From: Firmicutes bacterium CAG:341 | GTDB lineage: Bacteria > Bacillota > Clostridia > Oscillospirales > Acutalibacteraceae | NCBI GenBank assembly: GCA_000434995.1 | Contig: FR895295.1 | Span: forward strand, 1 to 7,217 | Length of the DNA stretch: 7,217 bases | Reading direction: 5' to 3' | In this document: positions 1 through 5,579 of the stretch, piece after piece | Numbering within the stretch: position 1 is the first letter of the stretch | Layout: each line of letters begins with the position of its first letter | Position numbers and translations under genes: made by a program | Notes under the pieces: generated by a model | The model's database searches: none | Seen by the model: the letters and a program-made list of their open reading frames with translations, nothing else | Told to the model about the DNA's origin: nothing

Positions 1-16
1 TAATAATCATAATGAT

Positions 17-53
17 AAAAAAACAGACACCGTAAATAGGTGTCTGTTTTTTT
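17..53 (-). terminator. Intrinsic terminator after tRNA-fMet
   Basis: A perfect 15-bp inverted repeat (17-31 with 39-53) encloses a 7-nt loop. Read on the minus strand it begins one base after the encoded CCA of the tRNA and ends in seven U residues. The outer arms are A7/U7, so the structure is symmetrical and could also stop transcription arriving on the plus strand. Confidence 0.9.
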
Positions 54-54
54 A

Positions 55-130
<76 letters not shown>

Positions 131-143
131 ATATTAAATATGC

Positions 144-158
144 CCGAGTTTCTCTCGG
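144..158 (-). other. Small hairpin in the pre-tRNA leader
   Basis: On the minus strand CCGAG-AGAAA-CTCGG forms a 5-bp stem between the predicted transcription start (about 160) and the tRNA 5' end at 130. It would lie at the very 5' end of the precursor RNA. Its role is unknown; it might influence RNase P processing or precursor stability, which is only an inference. Confidence 0.45.
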
Positions 159-166
159 TGCTATAT

Positions 167-194
167 ATTATAGCAGAAAATATGCATATGTCAA
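167..194 (-). promoter_or_regulatory. Sigma-A-type promoter of tRNA-fMet
   Basis: On the minus strand a perfect TTGACA (194-189) is followed after 16 bp by a perfect TATAAT (172-167). A TG dinucleotide one base upstream of the -10 adds an extended -10 element. Transcription should start near 160, giving a leader of about 30 nt before the tRNA. The strength of this promoter fits a stable RNA gene with its own transcription. Confidence 0.9.
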
Positions 195-239
195 TACCTT
201 ATTTATATTATTCTTAAAAAATGTTAATTATTCATAATT

Positions 240-884
240 TTACAGGATAGTATTGATTTCACCGAGTGATTTTAGTTTGGCAAAAAGGAGCTTATCTGTA
301 TCATTATCGCCCTGCCACAAATCAGGAATCATAATTACATTCATATCGGCATTTTTTGCAGATAAAATACCGTTTTTTGAATCCTCGATTGCTATGCAGT
401 TTGTGGGATTTTCGCCAAGTTCCTCGCACGCTTTTAAATAAATATCAGGCGCAGGTTTTGAATTTTTAATCATATCACCGCATATTACTTTATCAAAATA
501 GGCGGTGATATTTTTTTCGTTAAGGTGATGAAATACGCTGTCACTGCTCGTTGAAGACGCCACTGCAAGCTTATATCCTTTATTTTTTAAATAATTGAGC
601 GTTTCGTGAAGAAACGGCTTTTCGGGTACACCGAATTCATCAAAATATTTATACGAAAACTCTCTGCCTTTTTGTTTAAAAAGCCTTGCGTCAAAATCAA
701 CACCGAACTCATTTCGCAAAACTTTAATTGCTGATTCGGCAGTCATACCTAAAGTTTTGTAAACCATATATCCGGCTTTTCCTATTCCCATTTCTTCGCC
801 TACGGTATCCCATGCTTTCATACATACGCTTTCTGTATCAAACATTACACCGTCCATATCAAAAACTACTGCATTAAATTTCAT
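240..884 (-). CDS. HAD-superfamily hydrolase (beta-phosphoglucomutase-like, subfamily IA)
   Basis: This 214-residue soluble protein is predicted to be a phosphatase or phosphomutase acting on a small phosphorylated metabolite. All four HAD motifs are present. Motif I is DMDGVMFDTE at residues 9-18 (D9 nucleophile, D11 general acid/base). Motif II is the serine in VAS near residue 110, motif III is K143 in KPAPDIY, and motif IV is IEDS at 166-169 (E167, D168 for Mg2+). A helical cap lies between motifs I and II, as in subfamily IA, and the length is normal for that group. The ATG lies one base after the stop of the upstream esterase remnant, with only a weak purine-rich site (GAGAG, about 13 nt away), so it was probably translationally coupled to that gene. 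No clear terminator hairpin follows it. The substrate cannot be read from the sequence; sugar phosphate is the family default. Confidence 0.9.
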   Translation of the reverse strand: MKFNAVVFDMDGVMFDTESVCMKAWDTVGEEMGIGKAGYMVYKTLGMTAESAIKVLRNEFGVDFDARLFKQKGREFSYKYFDEFGVPEKPFLHETLNYLKNKGYKLAVASSTSSDSVFHHLNEKNITAYFDKVICGDMIKNSKPAPDIYLKACEELGENPTNCIAIEDSKNGILSAKNADMNVIMIPDLWQGDNDTDKLLFAKLKSLGEINTIL

Positions 885-885
885 A

Positions 886-1115
886 TTATTTAAAACACTC
901 TCTTAAAAAATCCGTTCGTCTTCCTATACTTTTGATTACGATTTTGCTTTTGCCTGCCATATCAAAGCCATGCATGGTTGCAGTGGTGTTATATAACTCT
1001 ACCTCTACATTTGAAGCTTTAAGCTTATTTGCGTATGCAATGCCCTCGTCACGAAGTGAGTCAAAGTCAGAAAACTTACAAAATTAAAATCTTTATCAAT
1101 TGAGTATTTTTTCAT
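886..1115 (-). pseudogene. Alpha/beta-hydrolase (acetyl esterase-like) remnant, internally deleted
   Basis: The ATG at 1115-1113 has an AAAGG ribosome site and lies 4 nt after the FeoB-associated gene. It opens with MKKYSIDKDFNF, which looks like the N-terminus of clostridial esterases. This frame runs only 36 codons and stops at a TAG (1007-1005). From about 1080 a different frame encodes a typical C-terminal end of an alpha/beta-hydrolase fold-3 esterase: FDSLRDEGIAYANKLK, then a few residues later MHGFD, ending in FLRECFK and a TAA at 888-886. The Asp of the FDSLRDEG segment and the His of MHGF would be triad residues in an intact enzyme. The oxyanion HGGG motif and nucleophile elbow GxSxG are absent. 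A typical family member is around 300 residues, so roughly two thirds has been lost, with a junction near 1066-1085 that also shifts frame. It is almost certainly nonfunctional. Its reading matter ends one base before the HAD gene, so the order esterase then HAD was the ancestral operon order. Confidence 0.8.
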
Positions 1116-1119
1116 AATG

Positions 1120-1257
1120 TTACCTTTTATTACCGCAATTCATATTGCAATTTGCACAATTACCGTGGCAGGTATTTTTGTGCCTTGCTGAATATATTAT
1201 AGCAAAAATCAGTAATATTACAATTATTATCAATAAAATTATACTTTGAATATTCAT
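1120..1257 (-). CDS. FeoB-associated Cys-rich membrane protein
   Basis: This is a 45-residue protein with one strongly hydrophobic transmembrane helix (about residues 4-22, almost all I, L, V, F, A). A short basic stretch follows, then a C-terminal cluster CHGNCANCNMNC with cysteines at 30, 34, 37 and 41 (CX3CX2CX3C). This architecture and position match the FeoB-associated Cys-rich family found after feoB in Firmicutes. The start is set by the one-base overlap with the feoAB stop (TAATG, shared A at 1257), which implies translational coupling; a longer in-frame extension to 1350 would lie inside feoAB and is not supported. The cysteines probably bind Fe2+ or an Fe-S species at the FeoB pore or donate iron to it. 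It may serve the role that FeoC plays in enterobacteria, but that is an inference. Confidence 0.88.
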   Translation of the reverse strand: MNIQSIILLIIIVILLIFAIIYSARHKNTCHGNCANCNMNCGNKR

Positions 1258-3620
1258 TATATAAGACCTATAAGTGCAAAAATTCCGTGAGTAATGAATG
1301 CCATAATCCAAGCTATTACACATTGAAATACAACTACACCGCATGCCCATTTTCTGCCGAGTTCACGCTTAACGGACGCAATTGCGGCAACGCAAGGTGT
1401 GTATAAAAGGCAAAATACCAAAAGTGAAACTGCACCAAGCTGTGAAATTAAGCTTGTAATAGATACGCCCGAACCAAGTAAAACGGATAGGGTAGACACA
1501 ACACTTTCTTTTGCCATAAATCCTGTTATAAGTGCTGTTGATATGCGCCAATCCCCAAAACCGAGCGGTTTAAATATCGGTGCAATAAAACCTGCAATTG
1601 TGGCAAGGATACTTTCTTGCGAGTTGGTGACAATGTTAAATTTAATGTCAAATGTTTGCAAAAACCATATAATTATTGTTGCAACAAATATTACCGTAAA
1701 GGCTCTTTGCAAGAAGTCTTTTGCTTTGTCCCAAAGAAGTTGGCATACACTTTTTGAACTTGGCATTCTGTAATTAGGCAACTCCATAACAAAAGGTACA
1801 GGTTCGCCCTTAAAAATGCTAAGCTTCATAACCATAGCCATAAAAACAGCGGTAACTATACCCAAAGCGTATAGCAATATCATTACAAGCGCACTTTTGC
1901 CCGGGAAAAATGCCGAAGCAAAAAATGCATAAATCGGAAGTTTGGCAGAACAACTCATAAACGGAGTTAAAAGTATCGTCATTTTGCGGTCACGCTCACT
2001 TGATAAGGTTCTGCTTGCCATAACTCCCGGTACGGTACAGCCAAAACCTATAAGCATAGGTACAATGCTTCTGCCTGATAATCCGACTTTTCTTAAAAGT
2101 TTATCCATAACAAATGCAACCCTTGCCATATATCCGCTGTCTTCAAGCAGGGAGAGAAAGAAGAAAAGAGTTACAATTATAGGCAAAAAGTTTAATACAC
2201 TGCCGACTCCGTTAAATATACCGTTAATTATGAGTGAATGTAAAACCTCGTTTATATTTGCTTTTGTAAGCAGAATATCAACCAAATCTGTAAGCTTGCT
2301 TATGCCTAAATTAAGCAAGTCAGATAAACCTTTTCCTATTACGCTGAAAGTAAGCCAAAATACAAGACCCATAATTGCAATGAATGACGGTATAGCTGTA
2401 TATTTGCCTGTTAATATTTTATCTATTTTAACACTTCTTGCGTGTTCCTTGCTTTCGTGAGGCTTTATTACTGTTTGCGCGCATATTTTGTTTATGAAAT
2501 TAAATCTCATATCGGCAATTGCAGCGGATCTGTCAAGTCCACGCTCTTGCTCCATTTGCATAATGATAAATTCTATCATTTCTTTTTCATTTGTGCTTAA
2601 TTTCAGCGCGTTTTCAACAAGTGCGTCACCCTCAATAAGTTTAAGTGCCGCAAATCTAAGCGGTATTTCAGCCATTTGCGCATGGTCTTCAATCAAGTGC
2701 ATTATTGCATGTATGCACCTGTGTACAGCGGTTTCTTTGCTGTTTCCTTTTGAATTGCAAAAATCCTGCCTGCCGGGGCATTCCCTGTATTTTGCAATAT
2801 GTAATGCATGGTCGGTCAGTTCTTCTATACCTTCGTTTTTCGCCGCCGATATCGGAATTACGGGAACACCGAGTAATTGCTCCATTTCGTTAACAAGAAT
2901 ACTGCCACCGTTTTTGCGAACTTCATCCATCATATTGAGCGCAACCACCATTGGAATGTCAAGCTCCATAAGCTGCATGGTTAAGTAAAGATTTCGCTCA
3001 ATATTTGATGCGTCAACAATGTTGATAATTCCTTTCGGCTTTTCTTTTAGCAAAAATTCCCTTGTTACAATTTCTTCATTGCTGTATGGTGACATTGAAT
3101 AAATACCCGGTAAATCGGTTATCAATGTGTCAGAATGATTTTTTATAACACCGTCTTTTCTGTCAACAGTTACACCGGGGAAATTACCTACATGCTGATT
3201 TGAACCCGTTAACCTATTAAAAAGAGTGGTTTTACCGCAGTTTTGATTACCTGCCAAGGCAAAAGTTAAAGTCGTTCCTTCGGGCAGGGGATTTTCATCT
3301 GCTTTGGTGTGGAATTTGCCGCCTTCACCTAAACCGGGGTGTGAAATATCCTTTTTTCTTTTATCATTGGATTTATTGCTTTTTGTGGTATATGGAGTGT
3401 TGATTAAAATTTTTTCTGCGTCGGCAAGCCTTAAAGTTAACTCGTATCCGTGAATTTTGAGTTCAACAGGGTCACCCATAGGCGCGTATTTAACCATTGT
3501 GATTTCAGCACCCGGAATTAGCCCCATATCAAGAAAATGCTGCCTGAGCGCACCTTCACCGCCGACTTCTGTTATCTTTGCTGATTCACCGATTTCTAAA
3601 TCTTTTATACTAATGCTCAT
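1257..3620 (-). CDS. feoB: Fused FeoA-FeoB ferrous iron transporter
   Basis: This 787-residue membrane protein imports Fe2+ across the cytoplasmic membrane. Residues 1-75 are a FeoA SH3-like domain (includes FLDMGLIPGAEI and the HGYELTLRLADAE end). A charged linker (about 76-116) leads to the FeoB G domain: G1 GNQNCGKT 124-131, G2 Thr151 within GNFPGVTVD, G3 DLPG 169-172, G4 NMMD 229-232, G5 SAA at 258-260. A helical GDI-like segment follows to about 400. The permease (about 408-787) keeps the gate and pore signatures GFGCTVPG 525-532, SCSAKLPIY 556-564, KESVVSTL 704-711 and LLYTPCVAAIAS 738-749, all with their cysteines. FeoA is usually a separate gene; the fusion is a recognised clostridial arrangement. 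The ATG has an AAGGAG site 7 nt upstream. It leads an operon with the overlapping Cys-rich partner gene, and a candidate metal-responsive palindrome lies upstream. No frameshift or missing motif was seen. Confidence 0.97.
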   Translation of the reverse strand: MSISIKDLEIGESAKITEVGGEGALRQHFLDMGLIPGAEITMVKYAPMGDPVELKIHGYELTLRLADAEKILINTPYTTKSNKSNDKRKKDISHPGLGEGGKFHTKADENPLPEGTTLTFALAGNQNCGKTTLFNRLTGSNQHVGNFPGVTVDRKDGVIKNHSDTLITDLPGIYSMSPYSNEEIVTREFLLKEKPKGIINIVDASNIERNLYLTMQLMELDIPMVVALNMMDEVRKNGGSILVNEMEQLLGVPVIPISAAKNEGIEELTDHALHIAKYRECPGRQDFCNSKGNSKETAVHRCIHAIMHLIEDHAQMAEIPLRFAALKLIEGDALVENALKLSTNEKEMIEFIIMQMEQERGLDRSAAIADMRFNFINKICAQTVIKPHESKEHARSVKIDKILTGKYTAIPSFIAIMGLVFWLTFSVIGKGLSDLLNLGISKLTDLVDILLTKANINEVLHSLIINGIFNGVGSVLNFLPIIVTLFFFLSLLEDSGYMARVAFVMDKLLRKVGLSGRSIVPMLIGFGCTVPGVMASRTLSSERDRKMTILLTPFMSCSAKLPIYAFFASAFFPGKSALVMILLYALGIVTAVFMAMVMKLSIFKGEPVPFVMELPNYRMPSSKSVCQLLWDKAKDFLQRAFTVIFVATIIIWFLQTFDIKFNIVTNSQESILATIAGFIAPIFKPLGFGDWRISTALITGFMAKESVVSTLSVLLGSGVSITSLISQLGAVSLLVFCLLYTPCVAAIASVKRELGRKWACGVVVFQCVIAWIMAFITHGIFALIGLI

Positions 3621-3627
3621 TTAGTTG

Positions 3628-3633
3628 CTCCTT
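3628..3633 (-). promoter_or_regulatory. Ribosome binding site of feoAB
   Basis: AAGGAG on the minus strand lies 7 nt before the ATG at 3620. This fixes the start so that the FeoA domain is complete. Confidence 0.85.
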
Positions 3634-3650
3634 GAAAAGCTTGTTTATAT

Positions 3651-3679
3651 ATTATACAAAAGTAATACACAATAAATAA
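3651..3679 (-). promoter_or_regulatory. Candidate proximal feoAB promoter
   Basis: A perfect TATAAT (3656-3651) is followed 30 nt later by the feoAB start codon. The matching -35 at 17 bp spacing is poor (TTATTT, 3679-3674), so the site would need an activator or may be weak. It competes with the distal candidate further upstream. Confidence 0.4.
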
Positions 3680-3691
3680 CTTGTTAATAAA

Positions 3692-3706
3692 TAGTTTAGC
3701 AAACTA
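3692..3706 (-). promoter_or_regulatory. Palindrome, candidate iron-dependent repressor operator
   Basis: TAGTTTAGCAAACTA has two perfect 6-bp arms around AGC. Its first eight bases match the first half of the DtxR/IdeR box (TAGGTTAG) at seven of eight positions; the second half is one to two bases shorter than in that box. It overlaps the spacer and the -10 of the distal feoAB promoter candidate, where repressor binding would block transcription. Iron-responsive control of feo genes by DtxR- or Fur-family repressors is well established in bacteria. That this palindrome is such a site is inferred. Confidence 0.4.
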
Positions 3707-3720
3707 ACTTTTTTTGTCAA
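3693..3720 (-). promoter_or_regulatory. Candidate distal feoAB promoter
   Basis: On the minus strand a perfect TTGACA (3720-3715) is followed after 16 bp by TAAACT (3698-3693), which matches TATAAT at four of six positions. The palindrome at 3692-3706 lies over its -10 and spacer. Transcription from here would give a leader of roughly 65 nt before feoAB. Confidence 0.4.
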
Positions 3721-3742
3721 TAGTATTATTATATTTTTTGAT

Positions 3743-3774
3743 AAAAAAAGCCCCTTCCTTTCGGAAGAGGCTTT
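3743..3774 (-). terminator. Intrinsic terminator of the surface-protein operon
   Basis: On the minus strand a 12-bp stem with one G-U pair (3774-3763 with 3758-3747) closes a GAAA tetraloop. It is followed by a run of seven U residues, the first three of which pair at the foot of the stem. It begins 19 nt after the stop of the 515-residue protein and separates that operon from the feo promoter region. Confidence 0.92.
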
Positions 3775-3792
3775 CGCTGTAAATAAATTTAA

Positions 3793-4016
3793 TTATTTAA
3801 CTTTTACTGACTTCTTTGCAGTCCAAGCACTGTAAACGGTCTTCTTACCATTCATCTTGTAAGCACGAACTCTTACATAGTACTTCTTGCCGCTCTTAAG
3901 TCCCTTAACTGTCTTTTTAAGGCCCTTCTTTGTAGCAACCTTTACTGCCTTAGTAGTCTTCTTTGTGAACTTTTTAGATGTTGAGTACTGAACCTGATAG
4001 CCCTTAATTTGAGCCT
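3793..4016 (-). repeat. 3' cassette shared with the paralogue (copy in the 515-residue gene)
   Basis: The last 74 codons (residues 442-515) match residues 471-544 of the neighbouring gene at 67 of 74 amino acids by hand count, and the final 35 residues are identical. At DNA level I count eight differences over the last 108 bases including the stop, all synonymous, one of them a Ser switch between TCA and AGC. The partner copy is at 5355-5579. Confidence 0.85.
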
Positions 4017-5340
4017 GCTTCTTTGTCTTAACAACGATTGTGTTCTTCTTGGTTGACTTAAGTGAAGAAATCTTGAATGTCTTCTTCTTAAGTGACTTAA
4101 CAACTGTGTTGCCGCATGCAGGGCAAACATATGTTGCCTTGCCTTTAGCAAAGAGTGTAGCTTTAACTGTTGTTACAGCATAAGGATGGTTGCCTGCTGT
4201 GCAGTTTGCAGGGTCATAAGCAGCAAATCCGTTATCAGCAGCATACTTTGCAGCAAGTGATGTTGCCGGTGCAACTACGAAGAAACCGTCAACAGCAGCA
4301 AAAGTAGTATCTCTTGGGTTTGGTGTTGCTTCGTTAAGAACTTCTTTATAACCAAGTGCTTGGTAATCAATCTCTGTGTTAACATTAGCTACCTGAACTG
4401 AAGTGTAACCTGTGTCATAAAAAGCCTGTGAGCCGACAGATTCAACATTGTTGCCAAGTACAAGTCTGCCTGAAAGTGCATGGTCATGTGCAAATGCATA
4501 ATCATCGATTTCCTTTAATGTTGATGGGAGAGAAATTGATGTAAGTGCATACATATCATTCATTTCACCTACTGCTTCAACACCTTCAGGAATTGCAACA
4601 GCAGTAATTCTCTTTGCAAGTTCGCGGTTAGCGTTAAGTTCTACTGCCTTTACAGCGTAGCCGTTAATTTTTGCCGGTACTGCAACTGATGTTGCCGTGC
4701 CTAAATATTTGGTGATTTTAGCACCGATACCTGTTGTTAAATATCTTGTTGTATAATTAGGCTCTTTTTGGCCTGTTGAATTAGTGCTGTAATACCAAAC
4801 ATAAGTAACTTTTTCGTTAATTGATGTGTAATCAAATGCATATTCGCTTTTAGCAATTGTTAATGTAGAAACAGTTGCACTTGCTGCTGATGATGCATCT
4901 GAAAGATTTAAATAGTATGTATCACCTGCAATAAGTTTATATGTGTTTTGTGCCGGTGTATATACATCTTCGTTGTTTACTCCGTATACTAAACCTTCTG
5001 AATCAGGTGTTGTATTAACTGATTCAATAGAAAATCTTGTCGAAGATGCATGACCGCTGAAATTATCTTCGTTATATCCAGAGTCAAGATAATTAGCAAT
5101 ATCATAGTTTGATGAAGCTGATTTATTATTAACACTCTTAGCGAAAGAAATGTTATAGTAAGCAGTTGTTGCAGGGGTGAAAGCAACTTTTGTGCTGTCA
5201 ACTGTTGTAACACCTTCTGTTACTGCTTTATAGTCTGATGCTCCTGCTGCTAATGCACTGACTGAGCCTACTGTTAAAGAAGTAAGAGCCATTGTGCCGG
5301 CAAAAACAAGAGATAATGTTTTTTTAGCAATTGTATTCAT
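3793..5340 (-). CDS. Secreted BspA-type LRR protein with C-terminal Fn3-like domain (second of pair)
   Basis: This 515-residue exported protein has a Sec signal peptide at residues 1 to about 32 (lysine, hydrophobic core, end ALAA). Residues about 45-165 form a beta-rich region with FTPATTAYY and IAGDTYYL motifs that resemble a PPC-like sandwich. A short, degenerate LRR block (about 215-335) includes ITAVAIPEGVEAV, LTSISLPSTLKEIDDYAF and NNVESVGSQAF, typical of the BspA-like LRR_5 class. A Cys/His knuckle follows (C380, H385, C406, C409 in CPACG), then a very Lys-rich Fn3-like domain (about 421-515). No LPxTG or membrane anchor ends the protein. The start has an AAGGAGG site that overlaps the upstream paralogue's stop, so the two genes are one operon. 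Family members act at the cell surface in adhesion or substrate contact; the ligand is unknown. Compared with its neighbour it has fewer clean LRR repeats. Confidence 0.88.
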   Translation of the reverse strand: MNTIAKKTLSLVFAGTMALTSLTVGSVSALAAGASDYKAVTEGVTTVDSTKVAFTPATTAYYNISFAKSVNNKSASSNYDIANYLDSGYNEDNFSGHASSTRFSIESVNTTPDSEGLVYGVNNEDVYTPAQNTYKLIAGDTYYLNLSDASSAASATVSTLTIAKSEYAFDYTSINEKVTYVWYYSTNSTGQKEPNYTTRYLTTGIGAKITKYLGTATSVAVPAKINGYAVKAVELNANRELAKRITAVAIPEGVEAVGEMNDMYALTSISLPSTLKEIDDYAFAHDHALSGRLVLGNNVESVGSQAFYDTGYTSVQVANVNTEIDYQALGYKEVLNEATPNPRDTTFAAVDGFFVVAPATSLAAKYAADNGFAAYDPANCTAGNHPYAVTTVKATLFAKGKATYVCPACGNTVVKSLKKKTFKISSLKSTKKNTIVVKTKKQAQIKGYQVQYSTSKKFTKKTTKAVKVATKKGLKKTVKGLKSGKKYYVRVRAYKMNGKKTVYSAWTAKKSVKVK

Positions 5341-5347
5341 TATTATA

Positions 5348-5356
5348 CCCCTCCTT
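5348..5356 (-). promoter_or_regulatory. Ribosome site overlapping the upstream stop codon
   Basis: AAGGAGGGG on the minus strand shares its first two bases with the TAA of the 544-residue gene (5357-5355) and lies 7 nt before the ATG at 5340. The overlap suggests that ribosomes finishing the first gene can pass to the second, keeping the two paralogues in a fixed ratio. Confidence 0.85.
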
Positions 5357-5579
5357 ATTTAACTTTTACGCTCTTCTTTGCAGTCCAAGCACTGTAAACA
5401 GTCTTCTTACCGTTCATCTTGTAAGCGCGAACTCTTACATAGTACTTTTTACCGCTCTTAAGACCTTTAATTTTCTTGTTGAGCTTCTTTTTTGTAGCTA
5501 CCTTTACAGTCTTAGTAGTCTTCTTTGTAAACTTCTTTGAAGTTGAGTACTGTACTTGGTAACCCTTCATTTCAGCCTG
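5355..5579 (-). repeat. 3' cassette shared with the paralogue (copy in the 544-residue gene)
   Basis: This is the partner of the cassette at 3793-4016, in direct orientation about 1.56 kb away. Similarity weakens going towards the 5' ends of the genes: the knuckle and linker before the cassette are still clearly related, while the LRR and N-terminal regions are much more divergent. Confidence 0.85.

Noticed and set aside
253..441. Plus-strand open frame antisense to the HAD gene
   Set aside because: It is fully covered by a HAD gene with all four catalytic motifs and is a low-complexity shadow frame.
1258..1350. Longer version of the FeoB-associated protein starting at 1350
   Set aside because: The extra 31 codons overlap the conserved feoAB C-terminus in another frame; the family starts at the Met overlapping the feoAB stop.
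1399..2988. Plus-strand open frames at 1399-1773, 1942-2460, 2488-2988 and 2705-2893
   Set aside because: They lie antisense within feoAB, whose motifs are intact throughout, and their translations show no domain or plausible ribosome sites.
3942..5213. Alternative minus-strand frames at 3942-4151 and 4989-5213
   Set aside because: They are rich in Gln, Leu, Arg and His from shifted reading of Lys/Ser/Thr codons in the LRR gene and have no ribosome sites.
3793..5579. Insertion sequence or composite repeat flanking the 515-residue gene
   Set aside because: The direct repeats are coding 3' ends of paralogues with synonymous differences. No transposase, terminal inverted repeats or target duplication is visible.
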